Assembly (NCBI RefSeq): GCF_917627385.1
Contig: NZ_CAKJTL010000081.1
Location: forward strand, 1 to 59,385
Length of the DNA: 59,385 bases
Reading direction: 5' to 3'
From: Protofrankia sp. CiT1
Lineage (GTDB): Bacteria; Actinomycetota; Actinomycetes; Frankiales; Frankiaceae
Shown: piece by piece, positions 10,751 to 19,580 of the stretch
Layout of the letters: every line of letters starts with the position of its first letter
Position numbering within the stretch: the stretch's first letter is position 1
Notes under the pieces: generated by a model
What the model saw: only the letters and a program-made list of their open reading frames with translations
Databases searched by the model: none
Told to the model about the DNA's origin: nothing
Program-made: the position numbers and the translations under genes

Positions 10751-12577
10751 TTAGTGATCACATTTGTCGGTGTCGAGCGATTCAAGCCACGCGTTCAACG
10801 ACGCGAGCGCCCAGATCTCCGCCCAGCGACGGCTGTTGCTTTCAAGTACTCGGCGGCCGATCACCGGGTCGATATGGCTCCAGACCGCGGCCGTCGGATC
10901 TGCAAGCGCACGGACATAGGCCGAGAGCGGCCCAGCGTTCATTTTCTGTTGAACCCCGACGGTGAAGCCCTGTTTGGGCCCGCGTGCGGCTCGAAGCAGA
11001 CGACGGTCGCCGATGGCGCGGGCGAATCGTACTTTTCCGACCCGACCGTCTTCCGCGGCGTGCAGCCCGGCAACGAGAACACACCGGTCCACAAACGGGA
11101 CACGTAGCTCCACCGAGCTGGCCATGGAAAATCCGTCCGCGTCTGGTAGAAGCGTCGCGCTGAGGTAACTGTCCACTTCAGCTCGGATTAGAGCGGCGGA
11201 CGAGCAGCCATCGCCCAGCCGGTCCGGGGGCTGAACATGATCCGGCACAGTGTCGACGAGACCGGTGCCCGCAAGGGCACGCTCGAGGGGCCAGACCGAC
11301 CGATGTAGAAGATCAAAATCCCACACGGTCCGTGGACCGCCAAGCGCGACGAGTGTCTTTGCCTTGGCCGGAACACGCGCTGGAAGCAGGTCAAGTTGTT
11401 GGTCCACCCACCGCCGTGGCCCTGCGGGAAGACGATCGAGCGCGCGAAGAAGTTGCAAGGCCGGAAGCTGCCGAAAATGGCTGTAGCCGCCGAACGCCTC
11501 GTCGCCACCGAGCCCGGAAAGCGCGACCTTGAAGCCGTGGTCCCGTACCGCCCGGCACACGATCCACGTGTTCAACCCGTCGATCGACGGCCGCTGCATG
11601 CGACCAAAGAATGACTCGATGTCCAGGGGATCTCCACCAACCGTCACAACCCGGTGATGATGACTGAACGCTGCGGCGATCGCCGCGGCTCCCGGAGCCT
11701 CGCCCTGCCGTGGCCCCGGTGCAACCGTCAGACAGGTCAGTGTGCTTCCGAGCTCCCGCGCGGCCCACGCGATCGCGGCAGAATCGATACCCGACGACAA
11801 CAGGAGAGCGGTAGGTACATCCGCGCCAAGATGGACGGCAACGGCGTCCAGGAGAGTTGTGCGCAGTGGGGCATCTGTCTCGGGTGCGCCGAGCGGGAGC
11901 GGACCGCCGAGCCGGTCGGGACCGACGATGGTTCCTCGTGCGCGCTCGCCGGATGCATCGATTTCGATCCAGGTGTTTGCCGGCACAGCCTGGATGCCAT
12001 CGAACGGTGATTCATCACCACCCAAGGCGCCCAGATGCAGAAAGCGAGCCACCGCCGCAGCCCGTATGGGCCCGCGGGGTGCTATTGCGGCAAGCGCCCG
12101 TAGCTCCGATGCGAAGGCGACGGTACCGTCTGACAGCCGGCGCCAGTAGAGCGGTTTTATACCAAGAGGGTCACGCGCGAGCAAGATCTTCTGCCGTTGT
12201 ACGTCCGCGGCGGCAAAAGCGTACATGCCCCGTAGCCGCCACAGTTCGCGGGAGCCATGGACCTCGAGGAGGTGCGGTATGACACGTCCGTCGCTTCCGT
12301 GTGTGTCGTCGATCCCCAACCAGCGGGCAACCTCCCGGTGATTGTAAATCTCTCCATTGAAGACTGTGCCGATGGTTCCACTGGCCGACCACAGCGGCTG
12401 GTTACCAGCGTCGGATGGAGCGATGATCCCAAGCCGGGCGATACCTAGCGCAAAAGGTCGAGTGTACATCGCCGCGCTGTGGTCAGGTCCGCGGTGATGT
12501 TGCATCCTGATGAGTGCGGCGACCCGATGTTCTGCCCGATCCTTGTCGGCGTCGACTACGCCCGCGATTCCGCACAT
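10751..12577 (-). CDS. asnB: asparagine synthase-type glutamine amidotransferase
   Basis: 608 residues. The start is fixed by MCGIAGVVDADKD: Cys2 is the N-terminal nucleophile of the class II glutaminase domain. RMQHHRGPDHS and FNGEIYNHREV are glutamine-pocket motifs. The synthetase half has the PP-loop LLLSSGIDSAAIAWAA near residue 255 and LSGLGGDEAFGGY near residue 355. AAAGGAA precedes the ATG. The family normally makes asparagine from aspartate and ATP, but homologues in O-antigen loci (for example WbpS of Pseudomonas aeruginosa) amidate sugar uronates. Given the surrounding glycan genes and the nearby uronate-forming dehydrogenase, sugar amidation is a real alternative. It stands alone between gene-free stretches. 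Confidence 0.9.
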   Translation of the reverse strand: MCGIAGVVDADKDRAEHRVAALIRMQHHRGPDHSAAMYTRPFALGIARLGIIAPSDAGNQPLWSASGTIGTVFNGEIYNHREVARWLGIDDTHGSDGRVIPHLLEVHGSRELWRLRGMYAFAAADVQRQKILLARDPLGIKPLYWRRLSDGTVAFASELRALAAIAPRGPIRAAAVARFLHLGALGGDESPFDGIQAVPANTWIEIDASGERARGTIVGPDRLGGPLPLGAPETDAPLRTTLLDAVAVHLGADVPTALLLSSGIDSAAIAWAARELGSTLTCLTVAPGPRQGEAPGAAAIAAAFSHHHRVVTVGGDPLDIESFFGRMQRPSIDGLNTWIVCRAVRDHGFKVALSGLGGDEAFGGYSHFRQLPALQLLRALDRLPAGPRRWVDQQLDLLPARVPAKAKTLVALGGPRTVWDFDLLHRSVWPLERALAGTGLVDTVPDHVQPPDRLGDGCSSAALIRAEVDSYLSATLLPDADGFSMASSVELRVPFVDRCVLVAGLHAAEDGRVGKVRFARAIGDRRLLRAARGPKQGFTVGVQQKMNAGPLSAYVRALADPTAAVWSHIDPVIGRRVLESNSRRWAEIWALASLNAWLESLDTDKCDH

Positions 12578-13271
12578 GCCTGATTCCTTTCCGGCCGGGA
12601 ACGGCTGTCACGTGTGGGTCCGACGGCGACGAAGGCCGGCACGTCAGGTAAATGCCACCATTCCGATTAGCAACCGTTTGTTGGCCCGGCTGGCTGATCC
12701 AATCTCGTGTACATGAGTTCAGTTCGCGTATCCGGAGATACCCACCGCCTGCCCATCGGGTGGGATACACACGCATTTTTTGTCCCCGACATTTGGTCCC
12801 GGTCCGTGCCACGTAGTTATTCCATGCAAACGCATGAAGTATATCGACACAGTCACGGGCAGCTCTCAGACATGCCGACTGTGCGCATTGAATATCGCGG
12901 ACCATTTCCGGCCAGGACGGCCTTTCGTGCACCTATGCCCGTTTTCCTCATATGCATTCGATGGGCGGGCGGTGTGATTTTTTGTTTGTCCACCATTTGT
13001 CTTCAGGCACGCCTAGGGCCGGGTGGGCCAGGGCTGCGACGAGATCACTCTTGGTTAGACGAGATAGCTCAACGTAGTTGACATCGGTCGGCCTCACCGA
13101 GCCGGCAGGGCGGCAAACCTCCTGCCGTTACGGCGTTTCCTGATCATCTGCGAGGTCCCCACCGAGGCCTGACCGGCGAACCATGTAGTTCAATCAATGC
13201 AGATTGTTACCTTGCCGCAGCCCTGCGGGTGGGCGGTCAGTCCACTCTGCGGAGTGTTGCGGCCTATGTTT
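12578..13271. other. gene-free stretch upstream of asnB
   Basis: 694 bases with no frame that has both a credible start and a recognisable product. The part next to asnB must carry its promoter and supplies the AAAGGAA ribosome site. The remainder is mixed-composition DNA without clear repeats or RNA structure and may be decayed coding sequence. Confidence 0.4.
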
Positions 13272-14615
13272 TCAGAGTGCATCATCCTGGTTCGGAACCC
13301 GGGTTGGCTGGTACTGTTGATCTACAGTTATGATCTTTCCTCGCCGGCTCACGAGCTCGTCCAAAGGGACAACGGTGACGGACACCGCGAGCCGGTCGCC
13401 GACCCGGTCCTGTAGCAGGCGGTGGGCCCGGGCCAGGTCGTTTGTTGCCGGTTGCCGGGCGGCGGCGACACGCAGCTCCACCTCGCCACGCCGTTCCTGC
13501 CGGAACTGGAACCTGTCGAAGACCGCGAATGCGCTGTCGTGGAAGTTCAAGGCAGCGGTGGAGATCGGTTCGTCATCGGCCCCGTAGACCAAGGACTGAT
13601 CCCACCGGCCGCGAATTTCGGTCAGTACGGGGAACGGTGAACCACATACACACCGTGCACCCTCAGAATCCGGTGATCGGAGTGTCCCCCCATCCTCGGT
13701 GTCGTAACGCACGAGGGGCATGGCGGTGTTTGTCATTCCGGTTCCGATGATCCGGCCAGCGACGATCTCGGCTACGCCATAGGTAGGCGTGACATGGTAG
13801 ACGCCGATCCGGCGCGGGCACTCGCCTGCGAACACCACTTTCTCGCTCTGCCCGTACCAGCGCACCACCGGGGCACCGAAGACATCCCGCAAGAGCGGCA
13901 GCTGCCAGTCAAAGGCGCCCTCGCTGGCGAGTAGAACTGCCCGGATTCTGCTCAGTTCCGGGTACGGTCCGGTTCGCGCCACCCAACGCGCGAAGGGCGT
14001 CACAGCCGACGGATACCCCCAGATCGCCACCGGCCGGAAGTCCCGAATTCGATCCAGGAGCTCGGTGAACGTTCGATCAGACAAATGGAATGGCGAGACC
14101 AGGAACTGGTTGTACGTGGGCTGGAACAGGATGGGACGACCGGCGAAGCCTTCACCGAGGCTGCCACCCCGAAAAGTGATCTTCGGGTCGGTTGGCCGTA
14201 CACCTACCCGACCCCACACGTACGCGATATGTGCCCATTCGGTGAAAAAGGACGGGTAGGATATTCTGAGATCGAGGGGCCGTCCGCCGGTGCCGCCGGT
14301 AGTGACTCGCCGAGCTGGCACTCCTGGATGGGCGAAGGATCCGACAACCTGACGAACCGCCTCCTTGGTCAGTATGGGAAGGTCATCAAGCGAACCGTGC
14401 AGGTATTCCGGGCGTGCCCGGTAGTAGGGCACCGATCGAAGCCATCTGTGTTGGAACCTGCTCAGCCGGGCCAACTGCCACTCCCGGACTTCGGCCGCGT
14501 CGGCCATTTCCAACCGGGCGAGCGTACGAAGGTGCGCCTGAACGAGTGGGCTGGTGTACGCAGCCGCGAATGCCGTGGCCGCGGCCCGTGATCCGAACAA
14601 CGAGGTGGTCTTCAT
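13272..14615 (-). CDS. phenylacetate-CoA ligase-like / CapK adenylate-forming protein
   Basis: 447 residues of the PaaK/CapK branch of the ANL superfamily, which activate carboxylates with ATP. Visible are LPILTKEAVRQ, the glycine-rich phosphate loop RVTTGGTGGRPLDLR near residue 110, WGYPSAVTPFARW, VRWYGQSEKVVFAGEC, and the hinge-proximal region TNTAMPLVRYDTEDGG. An in-frame longer start (14723) exists, but ATG 14615 overlaps the upstream DUF362 stop as ATGA, showing translational coupling. CapK-like proteins recur in capsule loci, where they are thought to activate an acyl or amino-acid group for transfer to sugar. Substrate unknown. Confidence 0.86.
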   Translation of the reverse strand: MKTTSLFGSRAAATAFAAAYTSPLVQAHLRTLARLEMADAAEVREWQLARLSRFQHRWLRSVPYYRARPEYLHGSLDDLPILTKEAVRQVVGSFAHPGVPARRVTTGGTGGRPLDLRISYPSFFTEWAHIAYVWGRVGVRPTDPKITFRGGSLGEGFAGRPILFQPTYNQFLVSPFHLSDRTFTELLDRIRDFRPVAIWGYPSAVTPFARWVARTGPYPELSRIRAVLLASEGAFDWQLPLLRDVFGAPVVRWYGQSEKVVFAGECPRRIGVYHVTPTYGVAEIVAGRIIGTGMTNTAMPLVRYDTEDGGTLRSPDSEGARCVCGSPFPVLTEIRGRWDQSLVYGADDEPISTAALNFHDSAFAVFDRFQFRQERRGEVELRVAAARQPATNDLARAHRLLQDRVGDRLAVSVTVVPLDELVSRRGKIITVDQQYQPTRVPNQDDAL

Positions 14616-16111
14616 CGATGCACTGCCGTACGCGGCTCGTGTTCGATGTGCCCCTTCCAGGCGAAGTGTGGTTCGGCATGCAGAGTAACCTCGACCGGCA
14701 ACGCCCCGAGACGGACGTTCCACGGATCATGATCGGAAACGACCTGGATCTCACGCCAGTTACCGGAGGCCAACGGAAGGCTTCGACACATGAACGCCTG
14801 GCGGACCACCGGCACCCGATCCGGGTCGAAGCCAAACAGGTAGGTGACAACCGCGTCAACGGCGGCGGGGGTCGTCCCGCAGGCGAGCAACCGGGAGGGA
14901 AGTGCATCCGGGTTCATCGGACCGTTACGATGACCCGCGATCACCCCATCCACAAGGACGATGTGTCGCCGGTTCGGGTCCGGGGTGTGAGCCACCGTGC
15001 CATCCGCACGGCCGTATTCCACGATCTTGTTCAGGTCCAGGCACATGCGCCACACCGTGTCGTTACCCCACCAGTTGCCGCTGCGCACGACGCTGTCGCC
15101 GTCCCCGAACACCTGGCTGCCGCCACGCCGAGCAACTCGCAATATGCCGCCACCCAGGCGAGGGGCGGCCAGCGCCACCCGTTGGAGCTTGGTCGCAACA
15201 GCCCGCTCAAGGGAGTGCCGGGTATTTCGACTGGGATGCTCGTCACCGCCGCTGTCGGGCCGACCCTCCGTATGATGCGGCAACCAGTTCTTGTCCGCGT
15301 TGACCCCGACGAGGTTTTTGAGCCCAAGCGTGATCCCAGCTTTCTTGTGACTTTTCAACTTCGGGAGGTTGATCACGAGGTCAGATCGCATCACAGTGCC
15401 GGACAGCAGGTACGCGTGCCGACCTCCACGGTGGTGAAAATTCACCACGCGGCTGTCATAATCAGCACCATAGTAGCGGCCGGTGCCACTGTGACCGACA
15501 AACTCGCTGGCCGCGGCGAGGTCGAAGGACATCTCGCCACCGGGATCACCCACCAGGCGGTGCCTGGCCACGACAACGTCATCGACCGTCGTCCATTCCT
15601 CCTTCCGTAGGTCGATCAGGTCCAACGTGAATCCGCGCTCCCGATAAAAACGCTGCAGGTCGTCCATGCCGAGTATGTGTATGATCGCGGAGAATGACGA
15701 ATCAGTCTGTGGTGCGTCAGCGACGACCACCCGTCCAGTGGGCCCGACCGCGGTGAAGGCATAGTCGGCGACGGCCCGGACCACCGAGCCGTGCGTGAGT
15801 ATGTAACGCCATCCACCGGAATCACGCGGATGGCGCTCCCGCACCAGATTTGGTTTGAGTACGACCGTTCCGCCCGGTCCGACAAAATCACCTAGTGGAT
15901 TCCAGCGGGCCGTTTCCACGTACGCGGCGTCCATCCCGGCCAGTGCCAGTACCCGGCGGACCCCAGAGTACACCGGGTTCTTGCTGGGGCTGAGGTGATC
16001 GTGCGTGTACTCGGGATATGCCGTATCAGGGGAGAAGGGCGCCGCGTCCGGGTAGGAGGCGACCTCGGTGCGCGTTACCGATACCTGATACTGGGCAACA
16101 TGTTCGGGCAT
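14612..16111 (-). CDS. DUF362 domain-containing protein
   Basis: 499 residues. The DUF362 core is seen in GGTVVLKPNLVRERHP near residue 80, LTHGSVVRAVADYAF, VVVADAPQTDSSF and the late block LINLPKLKSHKKAGITLGLK-type segment near residue 250 (here VINLPKLKSHKKAG). A later DGVIAGHRNGPMNP also fits. No CxxCxxC ferredoxin motif is present, unlike many DUF362 proteins. The biochemical role of the family is not established. It is the first gene of a two-gene unit with the CapK-like protein (ATGA overlap), and such pairs occur in polysaccharide loci, hinting at a joint modification step. ATG 16111 has an upstream AAGAAGGCAGGGA. Confidence 0.85.
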   Translation of the reverse strand: MPEHVAQYQVSVTRTEVASYPDAAPFSPDTAYPEYTHDHLSPSKNPVYSGVRRVLALAGMDAAYVETARWNPLGDFVGPGGTVVLKPNLVRERHPRDSGGWRYILTHGSVVRAVADYAFTAVGPTGRVVVADAPQTDSSFSAIIHILGMDDLQRFYRERGFTLDLIDLRKEEWTTVDDVVVARHRLVGDPGGEMSFDLAAASEFVGHSGTGRYYGADYDSRVVNFHHRGGRHAYLLSGTVMRSDLVINLPKLKSHKKAGITLGLKNLVGVNADKNWLPHHTEGRPDSGGDEHPSRNTRHSLERAVATKLQRVALAAPRLGGGILRVARRGGSQVFGDGDSVVRSGNWWGNDTVWRMCLDLNKIVEYGRADGTVAHTPDPNRRHIVLVDGVIAGHRNGPMNPDALPSRLLACGTTPAAVDAVVTYLFGFDPDRVPVVRQAFMCRSLPLASGNWREIQVVSDHDPWNVRLGALPVEVTLHAEPHFAWKGHIEHEPRTAVHR

Positions 16112-16511
16112 TCCCTGCCTTCTTGGTAGGAGCGCCGGCCAAAGTACAATGACGGCTGCGGTAACGGTGCGTCGGATGTTTTGATCATCTATAGGATGGT
16201 AGGCGAGCGCCTGAAGTCGATCATTTGATGCACCTAGGGTAGCAGATGATTCACTGAAAGTGATAATCTTGCTGTGTCGGGCATGTTAAGGCTCGAGCGG
16301 TCTGATGGACCAAGAGAACCTGGCAGGTCATCCCGCCCTGCCCCAGCAGACCGTGCTCCGCTAGGGCAGGGGTTTTCTCGCCCCGCGCGTGGCTCTGCTT
16401 CGGGGCGTGCACTGTTGATATTTATCTAATTTAGTAAAAGAATTATTGCCCTTCAAGGATCGTCGCGTCGGTGTTGCTGTTTCGAGATGTTCTTCGGGCA
16501 CAATATGTGAT
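16112..16511. promoter_or_regulatory. divergent leader region with two hairpins
   Basis: 400 bases between DUF362 (leftward) and a glycosyltransferase (rightward). Before the latter lies a stem CCCTGCCC (16336-16343) / GGGCAGGG (16364-16371) followed by GTTTTCT, terminator-like on the plus strand. A second stem CGCCCCG (16379-16385) / CGGGGCG (16401-16407) comes next. With no plus-strand gene just upstream, these may form a leader or attenuator of the glycosyltransferase gene, or be relics. Promoters are not identified. Confidence 0.5.
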
Positions 16512-17705
16512 GTGAAAAATCCTTTCCGTAGTGATCGATTGGCGGAACTGCCTGACCCGGCTGGCACCGTGCTGTTGCTCGCGCCTTCGCTTGGACTTGG
16601 TGGCGGTATCGAGCGGTACCTCTCCACCGTTGTCCGCGCACTCGAGGGGTCGGGCGCAAAGGTCCACAGGATCGATCTGCTCACTCCTGGGCACCACCCC
16701 ACCCCGGCCGCCAAGGCGGTCTTCGTTGCTCGTGCGCTTGCTGTCGCTCGGCGCCACCGCCCTGTTGAGTGCCTGCTGATAGGGCATCCCGGTTTCATGC
16801 CGGTAGCTGTCCCGGTAACGGGTCTGGCCCGTCCGCGCCGGTCGTTCGTCGCGTTCTATGGCACAGACATCTGGGGTACTCCGTCGCTGCGTCGAACACT
16901 GCTCATGCGGCTGTCGGGGGCAAGCCCTCTGACGATCAGCAGCTTCAGTGCGGGTGCCTTATCGTCTCTTGGTCTCCCAGCGGTCCTCCCACCGGGGATC
17001 GATCCGCTGTGGCGACGGACTCTGCTGGAGGCCACCCGGCAGTCCAGCCCAGACCTCCCATCGACGGTACTATCCGTCTTTCGGCTTTCGGACTGGCGTG
17101 GAAAAGGCCTACCGGAGCTGGCCGGAGCCGTCGTGCAGGTTCGGGAGCGGCTTGGCGAAGTGCGCCTGATCGTGGCGGGGCAGGGACCGGCCCCAGCCGA
17201 GCTGGTCGAGTTGCTTGATCGCGTGCAAGCCGAGCTGCGGGTCTCACCGTCTGACGCTGAGCTCGCGGAGCTCTACGCAAAGGCGGGCCTGTTCGCCCTG
17301 TGTACCCGTACCCGAGTAGGGCATCCGTCCAGTGGTGAGGGCTTCGGCATCGTCCTGGTCGAGGCGCAGCTTGCGGGTTGCCCGGTCATCGCGCCATTCT
17401 CCGGCGGCTCGGCCGATGCCTATGTTGCCGGGCTGACCGGTTGGTCGCCGGTAGACGAGTCCACGCAGGCCCTGGCCGATCTGCTACTGAGGCTGTTGTC
17501 CGACCCTGTGCGTTGTGCCGCAGCCGGCCTACGCGCCCGGGAATGGGCGCGGACGGTAACTGAACCTGTGGCATATGCGGAGCAGGCGTGTCGACTTCTT
17601 CTGGGCGCCACGACGTCATCCGGCGCTGTGTCCGAATGTCGACCGGTTTCGCACGTGCACAGCGCCGACGACGGGCAGGTCGCCGACTCGATCCCGCTGC
17701 GCTAA
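16512..17705 (+). CDS. glycosyltransferase, GT4/GT-B fold
   Basis: 397 residues. The acceptor half begins with GTVLLLAPSLGLGGGIERYL, the G-G-x-E/R pattern of GT4 enzymes. The donor half has STVLSVFRLSDWRGKGLPEL and an intact E-x7-E in SSGEGFGIVLVEAQLAGCPV. Would transfer a hexose to a lipid-linked glycan in the cytoplasm. Start is uncertain: GTG 16512 (VKNPFRSDRL) is chosen on family length, while TTG 16446 would add 22 residues; neither has a strong ribosome site. It ends 51 bp from the convergent gmd. Confidence 0.86.
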   Translation: MKNPFRSDRLAELPDPAGTVLLLAPSLGLGGGIERYLSTVVRALEGSGAKVHRIDLLTPGHHPTPAAKAVFVARALAVARRHRPVECLLIGHPGFMPVAVPVTGLARPRRSFVAFYGTDIWGTPSLRRTLLMRLSGASPLTISSFSAGALSSLGLPAVLPPGIDPLWRRTLLEATRQSSPDLPSTVLSVFRLSDWRGKGLPELAGAVVQVRERLGEVRLIVAGQGPAPAELVELLDRVQAELRVSPSDAELAELYAKAGLFALCTRTRVGHPSSGEGFGIVLVEAQLAGCPVIAPFSGGSADAYVAGLTGWSPVDESTQALADLLLRLLSDPVRCAAAGLRAREWARTVTEPVAYAEQACRLLLGATTSSGAVSECRPVSHVHSADDGQVADSIPLR

Positions 17706-17756
17706 CCGGGGGCGAGTCGGCAATCGAGGGGACTGGGAACAACTACGCTGATCGGG

Positions 17757-18776
17757 TCAGTGGCGGAACAGCCGATGATCCGCGTTGTCCGCCCGCTCGA
17801 GGTCATTGCGTTCGGCGGCAAGGTCAGCATCCACCATCATCTGGATGAGAGCCTTGAATCCAACGGCTGGTCGCCAGCCGAGCGCATCCCGCGCCTTGGC
17901 CGCGTCACCGACAAGCACATCCACCTCCGCCGGACGTAGGAATCGCGGGTCCTGGATGACGTATGCGCTCCAGTCATCGATGCCGACGTGGCCGAACGCC
18001 GTGTCGAGAAGCTCACGGATCGAGTGCGTCTCGCCGGTAGCGACAACGTAGTCCTCGGGGGCGTCGCGCTGGAGCATCCGCCACATGGCGTCGACGTAGT
18101 CGCCGGCAAAACCCCAGTCGCGGCGTGCGTCAAGATTGCCGAGTGTAATCTTTTCCTGTACGCCCAGCGCGATCCGTGCCACACCGCGACTGATTTTCCG
18201 GGTCACGAACTCCACGCCGCGCCGCGGGCTCTCATGATTGAAAAGAATACCGGACACGGCGTACGCGCCGTAGGATTCACGGTAGTTGACACTGATGTAG
18301 TGGCCAAAGGTCTTGGCAACCCCGTACGGCGAGCGTGGGTGGAACGGTGTGGTCTCGCGCTGCGGGGTCTCCCGCACCTTGCCAAACATTTCCGAGCTCG
18401 ATGCCTGATAAAAGCGGATTCGATCCATTTCGTCCGAAGTGACTATCCGGATCGCCTCCAGCATGCGCAGGACGCCGATGCCGGTTGTCTCGCCGGTCAG
18501 TTCCGCCTGCCGCCACGACAGCCCGACGAACGAGATTGCGCCCAGATTGTAGACCTCGTCCGGTTGTGCGATTTCGACCGCTCCGATGAGGGATGGCAGG
18601 TCTGTCAGGTCTCCCTCCAGCAGCCGGATCCCCGGCAGCGCCTTCTCGACCATTGCGATCTTCGGATTCGACTGTCCGCGAACGAGGCCGAATACCTCGT
18701 ATCCCTTGTCGCTCAGCAACTCACCCAGGTAGAGGCCGTCCTGGCCGGTGATGCCGGTGATCAGCGCGCGTGGCAT
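17757..18776 (-). CDS. gmd: GDP-mannose 4,6-dehydratase
   Basis: Converts GDP-D-mannose to GDP-4-keto-6-deoxy-D-mannose, the precursor of GDP-fucose, GDP-rhamnose and related deoxysugars. 339 residues of the extended SDR family: NADP-binding ALITGITGQDGLYLGELL, FYQASSSEMFGKVRETPQ with the catalytic Ser/Glu region, SPYGVAKTFGHYISVNYR with the Y-x3-K pair, then LFNHESPRRGVEFVTRKIS and GNLDARRDWGFAGDYVDAMW, all hallmark Gmd segments. No fcl/GMER or rmd homologue is visible nearby, so the next reductase must be elsewhere or unrecognised. Divergent from the methyltransferase gene, with 98 bp between. Confidence 0.95.
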   Translation of the reverse strand: MPRALITGITGQDGLYLGELLSDKGYEVFGLVRGQSNPKIAMVEKALPGIRLLEGDLTDLPSLIGAVEIAQPDEVYNLGAISFVGLSWRQAELTGETTGIGVLRMLEAIRIVTSDEMDRIRFYQASSSEMFGKVRETPQRETTPFHPRSPYGVAKTFGHYISVNYRESYGAYAVSGILFNHESPRRGVEFVTRKISRGVARIALGVQEKITLGNLDARRDWGFAGDYVDAMWRMLQRDAPEDYVVATGETHSIRELLDTAFGHVGIDDWSAYVIQDPRFLRPAEVDVLVGDAAKARDALGWRPAVGFKALIQMMVDADLAAERNDLERADNADHRLFRH

Positions 18777-18874
18777 GCGATGTCCTCCCTATTGCGACTC
18801 AAGGTGTGCGGTATATTGCGCATCGTAGTCGACTTTCGTTGTCGGCTAGCGTCACTACCTGGGGGAACAGCCTG

Positions 18875-19561
18875 ATGGCTCTGGATCTGAAATATCGAAA
18901 CGTCGGTAACAGGCCCCTGCTCGATCTCATTCGGACGAAACCCGGCCGAGCGCTTGACTGCGGCTGCGGGGCAGGTGACAACGCTCGGCTGCTGGTTGAA
19001 CGCGGCTGGAAGGTCACCGGAGTCACTAACGATCCGGCGGAGCTGACCGCGGCAAGGGAGTTCTGTGAAATGGTACATTTTGGCGATTTGACGGCGGGTC
19101 TTCCGTTCGCCGAGGACGCTTCCTACGACCTGGTGCTGTTGTCGCATATCCTTGAGCATCTTGCCGATCCCGTATGTCTGCTCGCGGAGGCCCGACGTGT
19201 AGTCGCGGTAGACGGGCTTGTCGCGGTGGCACTCCCCAACGTACTGCACTACAGCCAGCGAGCGAAGTTTCTGCGCGGCCAGTTCGAGTACACACGTACC
19301 GGGCTGATGGACGTCACCCATCTTCGCTTCTTCACGTTCGACTCCGCCCGCACGCTGGTCTCCACAAATGGATTTGACGTGGTAACCGCATTGCCCGATG
19401 GAGGACTCCCCTGGTGGCGGCTGCGCAACGTGCTGTCGGCGGACGTGACAGGCCGACTCGACCTCTGGGCTTCTCGGCGGCAGCCGAATCTTCTGAGCCG
19501 GCAGGCCGTCTTCCTGGCCCGACCCACATCCCAGCCGAGCGGTGTGAGCGGCCAAGCATGA
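18875..19561 (+). CDS. SAM-dependent methyltransferase, class I
   Basis: 228 residues with motif I GRALDCGCGAGDNARLLVER near residue 23, motif II VTGVTNDPAEL, and YDLVLLSHILEHLADPVCLL (Methyltransf_11/23 type, with the H-x-L-E-H pattern of SAM enzymes acting on small molecules or sugars). ATG 18875 is chosen over the longer open frame from 18770 because GGGGGAA precedes it at 7-8 nt. It ends 19 bp before the convergent O-methyltransferase gene, and sits beside gmd, so methylation of a GDP-derived sugar or a glycan end is plausible but unproven. Confidence 0.83.
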   Translation: MALDLKYRNVGNRPLLDLIRTKPGRALDCGCGAGDNARLLVERGWKVTGVTNDPAELTAAREFCEMVHFGDLTAGLPFAEDASYDLVLLSHILEHLADPVCLLAEARRVVAVDGLVAVALPNVLHYSQRAKFLRGQFEYTRTGLMDVTHLRFFTFDSARTLVSTNGFDVVTALPDGGLPWWRLRNVLSADVTGRLDLWASRRQPNLLSRQAVFLARPTSQPSGVSGQA

Positions 19562-19580
19562 CGACCTGCCCGCATGTTGA

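Noticed and set aside
12707-13081. 124-codon frame in the spacer upstream of asnB
   Set aside because: No plausible start context or family resemblance, and overlapping frames of similar length occur on both strands.
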